This document shows positions 17,356-24,339 of a stretch of DNA of 64,000 nucleotides, in pieces. Made by a program: the position numbers and the translations under genes. This DNA is from JALOAR01 sp041649615 (lineage in GTDB: Bacteria > Patescibacteriota > Minisyncoccia > UBA6257 > Colwellbacteraceae), in the NCBI GenBank assembly GCA_041649615.1, contig JBAZMT010000001.1, forward strand, positions 62,001 through 126,000, given 5' to 3'. Position 1 is the stretch's first letter. The number at the start of each line of letters is the position of its first letter. The notes beneath the pieces were generated by a model that searched no databases, was not told the DNA's origin, and saw only the letters and a program-made list of their open reading frames with translations.

Positions 17356-17792
17356 GATTCTTTTTCTTCGCAGGAAACGGAATTAATCAGCCAGCGATTG
17401 TTTTCTGATATGAGTTTGACGCGCGCTTGCAGGGAAGAAGCCGGATTATTCCAGATGACGGTCGCTTTGTCGGCTTTTATTATCGCGGGACTCACCGTGA
17501 AGTTCGCCGGAAACGATTCCGAACAAGTAACGGGATTCAGTTCTCCCGAGTAACCGATTAGAGAATCATTGAATTCATCCGTTAAATCCGTCTTAAAGGT
17601 ATGGAAGCCTTCCGAGAACGGATCTTTTTCTTTTTTCCACTTTACGTAGAAAGAAGAAACGATTTCTTCTGGAGTCAGGTTTTCTTTTTCTTTAATTTTG
17701 TCTGACGCGTTTTTCGCGACTATGGAACACCCAACAATCGTGCCGACTCCGAACAAGATGATTATGATAGACAGTCTTTTAATCGTATCCAC
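17352..17792 (-). CDS. Putative lipoprotein with DUF3828-like layout
   Basis: A 146-residue protein beginning at GTG 17792. The N-terminal hydrophobic segment ends in GTIVGC, which may act as a lipobox with lipidation at Cys22; it could equally be a plain anchor. The rest reads as a small mixed domain: LTPEEIVSSFYVKWKKE at the start and ARVKLISENNRWLINSVSC at the end, the pattern of NTF2-like accessory domains. Function unknown. A TATAAT at 17803-17808 lies directly after the rnpB terminator and gives a near-leaderless mRNA. Confidence 0.68.
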   Translation of the reverse strand: MDTIKRLSIIIILFGVGTIVGCSIVAKNASDKIKEKENLTPEEIVSSFYVKWKKEKDPFSEGFHTFKTDLTDEFNDSLIGYSGELNPVTCSESFPANFTVSPAIIKADKATVIWNNPASSLQARVKLISENNRWLINSVSCEEKES

Positions 17793-17810
17793 CGTTAAAG
17801 AAATTATAAC

Positions 17811-17840
17811 AAAAAATGCCTCAATAATGAGGCATTTTTT
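17811..17840 (-). terminator. Intrinsic terminator of rnpB
   Basis: Perfect 13-bp stem AAAAAATGCCTCA (17811-17823) / TGAGGCATTTTTT (17828-17840) with loop ATAA. It begins 1 nt after the RNase P RNA 3' end on the minus strand and would also work in the other direction. Confidence 0.92.
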
Positions 17841-17841
17841 G

Positions 17842-18350
17842 TGCGGCCGGGTAAGCCGGATTCTGTAATCACCTCTCCAGTTTTACGTCTGTAAAACTGG
17901 AGAGGGATGATGGCAATTTATCTAGGTCTAAGATTACTCTTAGACTCAAGCGACTCCCTATGACCCGCTTTTGCTCTTGCGAGCTATAGCGAGGCATAGT
18001 ACGGTCTTGCATTCCACAAGGATTTAGCCGTTTCACTTCCGTTTTTTGTCCCTATCACGGAATTAAGCCTTCTACGTTGGGATGGGGCTCTCCTCAGCTT
18101 TTCAGCTCGATATTTCTATCGGCTCGCTTTTGCGCTTGCGCGCTATAGCGTAGCGAAGACGTCACTGCTCGCACCTCTCTTATCAAATAAATTGGTAAGG
18201 ACGGCTTTTAACCGCTGTGTTTTTCCCCTCTCCAGTTTTCGTAAAAACTGAGGAGGGAGAAAGTCCAGACTTTCCTCATCTCATTTCTTAATACTGATTC
18301 CCGCTTTCGTGGAAATAACAGAGAGAAACAAAACGCTGCCATCCGGGCCG
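17842..18350 (-). ncRNA. rnpB: RNase P RNA, with two internal duplicated hairpin motifs
   Basis: Catalytic RNA that matures tRNA 5' ends. The conserved P4 strand GAGGAAAGTC is at 18268-18277 and the 3' partner ACAGAATCCGGCTTA at 17852-17866 (minus strand). Ends TGCGGCC and GGCCGCA pair to form P1, fixing the limits. At about 509 nt it is longer than common bacterial type A molecules (about 350-400 nt). Extra length comes partly from hairpins: CCTCTCCAGTTTTAC and its complement (17872-17905) with a related one at 18225-18257, and a 26-nt segment at 17966-17991 repeated at 18125-18150 with two differences. Which helices these replace cannot be settled without folding. Confidence 0.95.
18294..18322. 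repeat. Degenerate copy of the GGATTCCCGC palindromic repeat inside the 5' part of rnpB
   Basis: CTGATTCCCGCTTTCGTGGA and the following AATAACAGA match the repeat at 24348 with a few changes. It falls between P1 and P4, where the P3 hairpin is expected, so the likeness may be chance or an old insertion that became P3. Confidence 0.35.
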
Positions 18351-18356
18351 CAATTG

Positions 18357-18385
18357 TTTATAACATAAAAATGCAACAACGTCAA
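18357..18385 (-). promoter_or_regulatory. Promoter of rnpB
   Basis: Minus-strand TTGACG (18380-18385), 17-nt spacer, TATAAA (18357-18362). The predicted start lies at the first P1 bases. Confidence 0.85.
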
Positions 18386-18390
18386 TCAAC

Positions 18391-18420
18391 CTGAATTCCC
18401 GCCTGCGCGGGAATGACAGA
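18391..18420. repeat. Palindromic repeat, GGATTCCCGC...GCGGGAATGAC family
   Basis: Reads CTGAATTCCCGCCTGCGCGG followed by GAATGACAGA; the core ATTCCCGC/GCGGGAAT forms a hairpin. Other copies are at 23850 and 24348. Placed between the rnpB promoter and the cyclophilin gene. Confidence 0.8.
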
Positions 18421-18456
18421 AAAAGGAAAGAATAAATGTGGTAAAATGGGAAAAAT

Positions 18457-19131
18457 ATGAAAAATAAACTGATAATAGCGGGACTGGTCGCTTTAGTGGC
18501 AACGGCGTCAACGCTTATCTTTTTTGCCGCTAAGACCGAATCAAGTAAAAAGACCGCCGAACCGGAAGAGATAGTAATCAGCGAAACCGTTCCTTCCGAG
18601 GGAATAACGAATGAAGAAACAAATACAAACCAATCAACAAACAAAGTGGAAAATTTTAAACATATCGTAACGCTTGAGACATCTTTGGGAACCATAAAAA
18701 TAGAAACTTATGACGCTGACGCGCCGAAAACCGTAGAAAACTTTTTGAAGCTCGCGAGCGATGGATTTTATAACGGTGTGATGTTTCATCGCGTCATAGA
18801 CGGATTCATGATCCAAGGCGGAGATCCGACCGGAACGGGCTTTGGAGGTCCCGGATACACGTTCGCGGACGAACTTAATCCGAAAACGGAGTCATACAAA
18901 AACGATTATAAGAAGGGCGTAGTCGCCATGGCGAATTCGGGACCGAATACCAACGGCAGTCAGTTCTTCATAGTGGTTGCCGATTATCCTTTGCCGCATA
19001 ATTACACGATTTTTGGAAGGGTCATTGAGGGACAAGATGTGGCGGATAAGATTGCGAAAGTAAAAAGAGATTCAGCCGATAAACCGTTAGAAGACGTAGT
19101 GATCAGAAAAGCAACCGTAACGGAAAAATGA
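18457..19131 (+). CDS. Peptidyl-prolyl cis-trans isomerase, cyclophilin type, membrane-anchored
   Basis: Catalyses proline isomerisation, here outside the membrane. A hydrophobic N-terminal segment (LIIAGLVALVATASTLIFFA) is followed by a Ser/Thr/Asn-rich linker and a cyclophilin domain from about residue 65. Catalytic and binding marks are GVMFHRVIDGFMIQGGDPTG (Arg and Gln of the active site), FADE, and NTNGSQFFI. The 224-residue length fits an anchored single-domain PPIase. TAAAAT at 18442-18447 gives an almost leaderless mRNA. Confidence 0.94.
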   Translation: MKNKLIIAGLVALVATASTLIFFAAKTESSKKTAEPEEIVISETVPSEGITNEETNTNQSTNKVENFKHIVTLETSLGTIKIETYDADAPKTVENFLKLASDGFYNGVMFHRVIDGFMIQGGDPTGTGFGGPGYTFADELNPKTESYKNDYKKGVVAMANSGPNTNGSQFFIVVADYPLPHNYTIFGRVIEGQDVADKIAKVKRDSADKPLEDVVIRKATVTEK

Positions 19132-19137
19132 GCAAAA

Positions 19138-19204
19138 GAAAAACCCGCATCAATAAGATACGGGTTTTAAGGAAAGGAGTGGGGCAAAAATGTTTTAAGC
19201 TTCA
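19138..19204 (-). ncRNA. Small RNA candidate with an anti-Shine-Dalgarno-like stretch
   Basis: A short minus-strand transcript predicted from a near-perfect promoter (19211-19239) to a terminator (19140-19168), about 65 nt with no reading frame. It carries CCCCACTCCTTTCC at 19171-19184, which resembles the 3' end of 16S rRNA (CACCUCCUUUC). It would pair with Shine-Dalgarno sequences of the GAAAGGAG kind present before the 13233 and Nudix genes. It could instead be a decoy or a leader remnant. Expression is unproven. Confidence 0.5.
19140..19168. terminator. Bidirectional intrinsic terminator between the cyclophilin gene and the small RNA
   Basis: Stem AAAACCCG (19140-19147) and CGGGTTTT (19161-19168), extended by ATC/GAT inside the loop. 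On the minus strand it is followed by TTCTTTTG, so it can end the minus-strand RNA as well as the plus-strand PPIase transcript. Confidence 0.8.
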
Positions 19205-19210
19205 ATCTTC

Positions 19211-19239
19211 GTTATAGCATAGATAAACCGATTTGTCAA
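19211..19239 (-). promoter_or_regulatory. Strong promoter of the 19.2 kb small RNA
   Basis: TTGACA (plus 19234-19239), exact 17-nt spacer, TATAAC (plus 19211-19216), located 10 nt after the stop of the DHH gene. No coding sequence follows before the terminator. Confidence 0.75.
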
Positions 19240-19248
19240 TAGCAGGCT

Positions 19249-20076
19249 TTATTTCCAGGGGAGCTTTAAAGGATTTGAGGCATCAATCACAAAGCTAGCG
19301 GCCGCTTTATGCCCTCCTCCGCCGTATTTAAGGGCGATTCGCGATACGTCCACTTTGCCGTTTGAACGCAAAGAAACTTTGAGCTTATCCCCTTTTTTAC
19401 ACCAAACGATACCGATGCCTTTGGCTTTAGTTGCGAGAACGTGCCCGATCTCTGAAACAAATACAGGAGAATTCACGGCAAGACATTTTCGGCCGGCAAA
19501 TTTGACCCATTCGGCCGTAGAAGAAAGAGTTTCTATGTTCTGTTTGGAAAAGCTAAGAATGGAAGAGCCTTTATTAAAGAATTCTTTTCTTTTGTCCGGA
19601 TTTTCAAAATCTTTTATTAGTTTGTCCCAAGTCTTGAGGTCAAAAGGTAAAGTATCCAAATAAGCCAGATATTCTCTCGTACCTTTGAGAGCAAACTTCC
19701 AGGTGTCGTTATCCTGAATGTGAAGCAATAGTTTTGGAGCGCTCTTTTTGGGGAAGAAATATTTCCAGGCAAGAATGGCGCCGGAATTAGTTTCTCCAAA
19801 AACGTATTCCGTTGAGACCTTAACCGCCTCGCGCTGGCTCACGTGATGATCCAAAACGACAACTTTTGCGGCTGATTTTAAAACCGATTTCATTTTATCC
19901 TCGGAATAACAATAATCAACCATATACACTTCTCTGCCTTTTAAATCTTTAGGGGGCGAAGAAGGATGCGCGGCGGCGAGATATTCGGCTTTGGCGCCGA
20001 ATTTTTTGCGGGCTGCCCAAGCGGCGCCGAAACCATCGGGGCAATTTTTGTGGTAAATGACGAGGATCTTTTTCAT
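19249..20076 (-). CDS. DHH-family phosphoesterase
   Basis: A 275-residue protein with the DHH N-terminal motifs (ILVIYHKNCPDGFGAAWAA, VYMVDY, VVVLDHHVSQREA) and a C-terminal DHHA1 domain ending in KYGGGGHKAAASFVI, whose glycine-rich loop binds substrate. The family cleaves small phosphodiesters or nano-RNA (NrnA) or polyphosphate; the exact substrate cannot be told from sequence. First metal site aspartate in NCPDGFG is kept. It overlaps pgk by 4 nt and is probably co-transcribed with it. Confidence 0.88.
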   Translation of the reverse strand: MKKILVIYHKNCPDGFGAAWAARKKFGAKAEYLAAAHPSSPPKDLKGREVYMVDYCYSEDKMKSVLKSAAKVVVLDHHVSQREAVKVSTEYVFGETNSGAILAWKYFFPKKSAPKLLLHIQDNDTWKFALKGTREYLAYLDTLPFDLKTWDKLIKDFENPDKRKEFFNKGSSILSFSKQNIETLSSTAEWVKFAGRKCLAVNSPVFVSEIGHVLATKAKGIGIVWCKKGDKLKVSLRSNGKVDVSRIALKYGGGGHKAAASFVIDASNPLKLPWK

Positions 20077-21131
20077 CTATATTTGATTCCCAGGGCTTCA
20101 AGAGCGGGAAGTTTTTTGCCTGCGAGAAATTCTAGCATCGCTCCGCCTCCGGTTGAAAGAAAAGAAAATTTCCTTTCCAGACCGAAGGAAATAATGGCCG
20201 AGGTGGTTTCCCCACCTCCCACAACCGAAAAACAATCCGTCTTTGCTATCGCCTCCGCCACCGTTTCCGTTCCATGACTGAAAGCTTTGCGTTCAAACAT
20301 GCCGAGCGGCCCCGCCCAAACAACGGTTTTGGAAGAGCGTACAATTTCCGCAAATTTTTTGGCCGTGTTCGGCCCGATGTCTAAGATATTCTTCTTAGAA
20401 GTTCGGAAATCAAAAGGATACAAGACTTTGGGATTTTTAATCAGTTTCTTCGCTTCCGGAATAAGCGATTTTTCAAAAAGAGAATTCATCACATCATAAC
20501 CGGCAGCCTTGAGAGCGGTATTCCCCACTCCCCCTCCCAAGAGAACGTAATCCGCTTTAGCGAGAAGATTTTTGATGACGGGCAGCTTGCTTTTCATTTT
20601 TCCGCCGCCGACAATCAAGGTAAAAGGATGCGCCGGATGAGCCATTATTTTTTTAAGGGCCACTAGTTCGGTTTTCATTATCGGGCCTTCAAGGCTCGTT
20701 AAAAATTCGGTGATGCCCACGTTTGAGGCTTGCGTCCGGTGAGCGGTCGCGAAATCGTCATTTATAAAAACGTCGCCGAAAGAGGCAAACGTTCTCGCGA
20801 GTGCGGAACTGTTTTTCATCTCTCCGGAAAAGAATCTAGTGTTTTCCAGAGCGAAAATACCTTTTTTTACAAGCACGCGCTCCAGGTGCTTTTCGGGAGA
20901 GCCTTCCAGGAAAGATATTCTCCGGCGGGATTTTTCGGAGAGCTCCTTAATAATCGGTTTTAGACTCAAGGAACCATCAACTCCGTTCGGTCTTCCCCGG
21001 TGACTCAAGATGACGATTCGTCCGAATTTGGGAGACAGATTTTTTACGGACTCCACCGCTCTTTTCATTCGCAGAGAAGAAGAAACATCGTGAGCGTCAA
21101 TATCAAGATTTAAACGGACAACCGCGTTCAT
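20073..21131 (-). CDS. pgk: Phosphoglycerate kinase
   Basis: Glycolytic enzyme that makes ATP from 1,3-bisphosphoglycerate. Family marks are LSHRGRPNG, ALENTRFFSGE, the nucleotide-side VGGGKMKSKLPVI, VVWAGPLGMFE, VVGGGETTSAI and STGGGAMLEFLAGK. At 352 residues it is about 40 shorter than usual, mainly at the N-terminus, where the RVDxN motif reads VRLNLD. It pairs functionally with tpiA at 24.3 kb. A TATAGT at 21140-21145 sits 8 nt before the ATG. An independent small transcript lies just upstream. Confidence 0.93.
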   Translation of the reverse strand: MNAVVRLNLDIDAHDVSSSLRMKRAVESVKNLSPKFGRIVILSHRGRPNGVDGSLSLKPIIKELSEKSRRRISFLEGSPEKHLERVLVKKGIFALENTRFFSGEMKNSSALARTFASFGDVFINDDFATAHRTQASNVGITEFLTSLEGPIMKTELVALKKIMAHPAHPFTLIVGGGKMKSKLPVIKNLLAKADYVLLGGGVGNTALKAAGYDVMNSLFEKSLIPEAKKLIKNPKVLYPFDFRTSKKNILDIGPNTAKKFAEIVRSSKTVVWAGPLGMFERKAFSHGTETVAEAIAKTDCFSVVGGGETTSAIISFGLERKFSFLSTGGGAMLEFLAGKKLPALEALGIKYR

Positions 21132-21191
21132 ATTTCCTTACTATAGTAAAGAAATCTCAAAACTCAAAACTCATCAGCCTCTAATCTTTTA

Positions 21192-21293
21192 AACTAAAAC
21201 CCCCTCCGCCAATGGCGGAGGGGGAAAGGTCTCGGGGCAAAGTAATCCTCGGAGTTGAACTTGCGTTCGTCCCTCGGAGATAACTTCACTCGC
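21192..21293 (-). ncRNA. Structured RNA candidate upstream of pgk
   Basis: About 100 nt between a good promoter (21300-21328) and a strong GC-rich terminator (21200-21224), without a reading frame. Visible structure: a GAAC-GCAA-GTTC hairpin with a GNRA loop, flanked by two direct copies of CTCCGAGG, and a longer-range pair AAGTTATC / GATTACTT. It could be a free small RNA or a cis-acting attenuator in front of pgk, which starts 61 nt beyond the stem. It does not match any riboswitch consensus that I can recall. Confidence 0.5.
21200..21224 (-). terminator. Terminator of the pgk-upstream RNA
   Basis: Perfect 11-bp stem CCCCCTCCGCC / GGCGGAGGGGG with loop AAT; minus-strand tail TTTTAGTTT. Confidence 0.85.
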
Positions 21294-21299
21294 AGGCGT

Positions 21300-21328
21300 A
21301 TTGTAGCAGATTATCTCTTAAAAGTCAA
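21300..21328 (-). promoter_or_regulatory. Promoter of the pgk-upstream RNA
   Basis: TTGACT (plus 21323-21328), 17-nt spacer, TACAAT (plus 21300-21305), placed 5 nt after the end of the surface-protein gene. Confidence 0.75.
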
Positions 21329-21333
21329 TGCTT

Positions 21334-22956
21334 TTAATTTTCCGGAGTGGCAGAAACAGAATTCTTTTGTCCTTTTTCTTCCTTCCGTTCTTTTTTTCTC
21401 ATAACAACAAGGTAAACGATGGTGATGAGCATAAGAATAAAGAGAAGCAAGAAGAGCCAGCTGCCGGTGATTGATTCGGCGAAGCTAGAAAGAGAGGCGA
21501 GGAAATTAAATCGGCTACCACCGACAGTTACGGCAATGTAGGAATTAACCGTCTGTGCTCTTTTGGCCGCATCGGTGAAATCAAGAGAAGAATTAAAGAC
21601 GAGGTTCTGACCCTTGTCGGCGTCATCGTGTATTTTCACTTTGACGATAATGATTCCCTGACTGCCCTTTTCAACGTCTCCGATCGTGAAGGTCAAGTTA
21701 TTGGCCATCCACGAGGTCGGTTTAACGTTCGCGTCCACGTATTCCGTTCCGTATGGAAGAAGGACTTTTATAACGGAACTGGTGATTTTTCCGTTTGAAG
21801 CGTTCCTATAGGTGAGAACGTAATCAATCGTGTCGCCCGCTTTGGGATCAAGATCGCTTACCGAAGGATCAAGCAAGACGCCTGAATCGTTCGTTACGAC
21901 AATCGGCGGATTAACGATTATGCTGCCGCTAGCAGTTTTAAAGTATCTTATTTCACCGTAATTCGTGCCGTAGGAATTTTCCGCAACCGCGCGATAGTAA
22001 TAAGTAACATTCGCGGCCAAATTGGAAACGTTAATGTAGTAGTCGTTTTGTGAAGCATAAGAAGGAACGGACACGCTTGAGGATCTGATGTAGAGATCGC
22101 TTGAAGTGGGACCGTACTCAAACCACATGGTCGCGGCAGAGCCGTTAGCGCTTACTCTTCCCTGAAGAGTAGCGGAATTTTGAAGAACGTTAGAGTGCCA
22201 AACGGTCGTTACTTGAGGAGCGTTGTAGTAAGTGGGAGGAACATAACCTCCGGAAGTATTGAAGCTCCGAGTGGAACTGTAGTCCGTGCCGTACGAATTG
22301 CGGGCAATCAACCGGTAATAGTAAGTAGTGTCTTCGTTCAAACTGTAAACCGAAGCGGAAACATTGGTGTTTCCATAATAGCTTCCGAGAGACCGAGTGC
22401 TCGTTCTCTGCGACAAATTGCCGCTTCGAGTACCGTATTCAAACCAGTATTCGGTTGAGGAACCGTTCGGGCTAACATAGCCTTCCAAAGAAGCCGAATT
22501 ACGAGTGATGCTATAGGCGGAAGAAATTGAAACTTCAGGAGCACTGCCAACGGGACCCGGGGGGTTGTAACCGCCGGAAGTGGTAAAGGTTTTATCTTGA
22601 CCATACTGAATTTCTCCTTGGCTGTTTTTGGCCACTACGTGAAACCTATAAGTAGTTCCCGTTTCAAGTCCGGAGATCGTTTTTGAAACAGCCGTATATC
22701 CGCTTCCGGATCCGATGGAAGAAGAGCTTGTTAACACATCAAACATGCTGGAACCGGAGGTAGTGTATTCAAACCAATATTCGGTTGAAACGCCGTTAGG
22801 ATTGACCTTTCCATTTAAGGTAACAGAACTTTGGGAAACATTTGTCGCATCGCTTGAAATAGCCGAAGGAGCGGAAGCCAAGGCTATGGCCGGGATAAGC
22901 GACGGTAAAACAGCGGTTATAGCCGCAATGGGTAATATTTTTCTAAACATAGTCAT
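21334..22956 (-). CDS. Large surface protein with three fibronectin-like repeats, a DUF11 domain and a C-terminal anchor
   Basis: 540 residues from ATG 22956 (ATG 22950 is possible). A signal peptide (ILPIAAITAVLPSLIPAIA) precedes three tandem repeats of about 100 residues, each with STEYWFEYG-like (third: AATMWFEYGP) and TYYYRxxAxNSYGT segments and ending in RxFxTSGG. These resemble fibronectin type III-like modules of bacterial surface proteins. A DUF11-type domain follows (DPSVSDLDPKAGDTIDYVL, then GTEYVDANVKPTSW), and a C-terminal membrane helix with a KKERKEEK tail acts as stop-transfer. It is probably displayed on the cell surface for adhesion or as part of the envelope. A TATGAT at 22969-22974 is the likely -10. 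Confidence 0.85.
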   Translation of the reverse strand: MTMFRKILPIAAITAVLPSLIPAIALASAPSAISSDATNVSQSSVTLNGKVNPNGVSTEYWFEYTTSGSSMFDVLTSSSSIGSGSGYTAVSKTISGLETGTTYRFHVVAKNSQGEIQYGQDKTFTTSGGYNPPGPVGSAPEVSISSAYSITRNSASLEGYVSPNGSSTEYWFEYGTRSGNLSQRTSTRSLGSYYGNTNVSASVYSLNEDTTYYYRLIARNSYGTDYSSTRSFNTSGGYVPPTYYNAPQVTTVWHSNVLQNSATLQGRVSANGSAATMWFEYGPTSSDLYIRSSSVSVPSYASQNDYYINVSNLAANVTYYYRAVAENSYGTNYGEIRYFKTASGSIIVNPPIVVTNDSGVLLDPSVSDLDPKAGDTIDYVLTYRNASNGKITSSVIKVLLPYGTEYVDANVKPTSWMANNLTFTIGDVEKGSQGIIIVKVKIHDDADKGQNLVFNSSLDFTDAAKRAQTVNSYIAVTVGGSRFNFLASLSSFAESITGSWLFLLLFILMLITIVYLVVMRKKERKEEKGQKNSVSATPEN

Positions 22957-23047
22957 AAGGCGGAGCTTATCATAATTACTTAATTCTGTCAAGCCTCTCT
23001 TCGGGAGAGCTTCACCGCCGCATTATAGGGATTTTTGAATAAAAAAA

Positions 23048-23075
23048 GAACCCTCATCCGCTAAGATTTGGGTTC
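23048..23075 (-). terminator. Intrinsic terminator of the 23092-23724 gene
   Basis: Minus-strand GAACCC ... GGGTTC stem with a 16-nt interior, followed by seven T. Confidence 0.75.
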
Positions 23076-23091
23076 GTTCTGATAAGGAGGA

Positions 23092-23724
23092 TTAATTGCT
23101 CGGGGTCCATGTTTTGGTGGTCCCCGTGATGACCGTTCCGTCCAGCAATTTTATCATGGGCTGGATGGTGGTTTTTGAGCAAGGTTTTTCTATCCTTTGC
23201 TCAATCCTATGATTTCCTTGATAGACGCGCCAGGGTTCGCTTCTGCCGTTCAATTTGAACGACCACTGCGCAACTTCCGACGTATCTCCCGTCAGGGCAA
23301 AAGTCATGATGAGGAAGGTTTCTCCGTCCACCGTTTCCTCTCGAATTGGCGGATCAAGATAGATACTAAGCTCCTCGGAAGGCACTTTTGTCTTTTGGGG
23401 TGTCTTTGTAGGCGCAGGTGTAGGTGTCTTGGTCTTGACTGGTCCCTTTGTTTTAACGGGTTTTTGCGTCTTCTTAGGCGCTTCCGTTTTGGCAGGGCAC
23501 CCAGTTTTAACGCATATGCACGTCTCAACGGGTGAGTAAGCGTTCTCTACCTCGACATCTCTGTGCTCCGCAGGCCTTTGAAAAAATACTCCCCAAACGA
23601 TCAGGCCGATTATGGCTAAACCGAGTACTACAATAGCCACGAATATTGCGATAATCCAGCCTTTTTGGTCGTCTCTTGGAGTTTCCTCATCTGGATCTGG
23701 GGGAACAATGGGCGGTCTCGGCAT
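23092..23724 (-). CDS. Single-pass membrane protein with a Lys/Thr/Pro-rich stalk, cassette-type gene
   Basis: A 210-residue protein: short cytoplasmic acidic/proline N-terminus, one membrane segment (WIIAIFVAIVVLGLAIIGLI), a CICVKTGC cysteine pair, a low-complexity stalk built of KTxxPVKTK-like units (about residues 78-115), and a C-terminal beta-rich domain with a further cysteine. No family recognised. The stalk suggests surface exposure. It has a strong Shine-Dalgarno (AAAAGGAGGT), a near-perfect promoter at 23767-23795 and its own terminator, so it is an autonomous unit. Confidence 0.8.
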   Translation of the reverse strand: MPRPPIVPPDPDEETPRDDQKGWIIAIFVAIVVLGLAIIGLIVWGVFFQRPAEHRDVEVENAYSPVETCICVKTGCPAKTEAPKKTQKPVKTKGPVKTKTPTPAPTKTPQKTKVPSEELSIYLDPPIREETVDGETFLIMTFALTGDTSEVAQWSFKLNGRSEPWRVYQGNHRIEQRIEKPCSKTTIQPMIKLLDGTVITGTTKTWTPSN

Positions 23725-23766
23725 TTCAGGTACCTCCTTTTCTAAAATTTTTATTGTCCAGCTTTC

Positions 23767-23795
23767 ATTTTATCATAAAAGAACGATTTTGTCAA
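23767..23795 (-). promoter_or_regulatory. Promoter of the 23092-23724 gene
   Basis: TTGACA (plus 23790-23795), 17-nt spacer, TAAAAT (plus 23767-23772); about 40-nt leader ending in a strong Shine-Dalgarno. Confidence 0.85.
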
Positions 23796-23849
23796 TCTTC
23801 CTCCGCTGAAGCTAAGAAAGGATACAGCATAGGGATGATAACAAAAAAC

Positions 23850-23879
23850 CTGGATTCCCGGTACGCCGGGAATGACAGA
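23850..23879. repeat. Palindromic repeat, GGATTCCCGC...GCGGGAATGAC family
   Basis: CTGGATTCCCGGTACGCCGG followed by GAATGACAGA. Arms changed in a compensatory way (CCCGG/CCGGG), which keeps the hairpin. It lies between the promoter of the 23092 gene and the 3' end of the gtrA-like gene. Confidence 0.82.
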
Positions 23880-23909
23880 AGGAGCGCATGTCCGCCCATA
23901 ATAATGTAA

Positions 23910-24335
23910 TTACTTTTTGAAGACGATAAATTTATAGCCTAAGAAGTTCCAAATAAGAGAAATACCCGTGGCGAGGACGGCTCCGACATTTACCCATAAC
24001 GCTTGAGAAAGACCGAACATCGGTTTGATGAAAGTTGAAATCAGATAAACTATCCCCGAATTTATCGCCCATCCGATAATGCTTACAATCAAAAATTGAC
24101 CGACTTGAAAAACGCGAACGGATTCTTTGTCTTTGAACGTCCAAAATTTATTCCACAAATAACTATTCGTGGTCGCGATTATAAAGGCGGTGCTCGTTAA
24201 CGGAATGATTGAGATTCCTTTCGTTATGCCCGTTATAAAAATGAGGAAGTTCAATACGCCAAAGTAGATCGCCGTATTAAGAACTCCGATCACGGCAAAT
24301 TTTCCGAATTGAAGAAAAAGCTTTTTGATGTCCAT
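23910..24335 (-). CDS. GtrA-like small polytopic membrane protein
   Basis: 142 residues with four hydrophobic segments, matching the GtrA family (PF04138): FGKFAVIGVLNTAIYFGVLN at the start, NSYLWNKFWTFKD in the middle and FLGYKFIVFKK at the end. GtrA-type proteins help move lipid-linked sugars across the membrane. The ATG at 24335 is chosen; the open frame extends to 24386, but that extension translates the palindromic repeat. TACAAT (24342-24347) ends 6 nt before the ATG, predicting a leaderless transcript. Confidence 0.9.
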   Translation of the reverse strand: MDIKKLFLQFGKFAVIGVLNTAIYFGVLNFLIFITGITKGISIIPLTSTAFIIATTNSYLWNKFWTFKDKESVRVFQVGQFLIVSIIGWAINSGIVYLISTFIKPMFGLSQALWVNVGAVLATGISLIWNFLGYKFIVFKK

Positions 24336-24339
24336 TACT

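Noticed and set aside
19170..19199. Plus-strand Shine-Dalgarno GGAAAGGAG followed by ATG TTT TAA, a two-codon ORF.
   Set aside because: The plus transcript from the cyclophilin gene meets a terminator just before it, and the clear promoter is on the minus strand. The same bases are better read as an anti-SD-like stretch of a minus-strand RNA.
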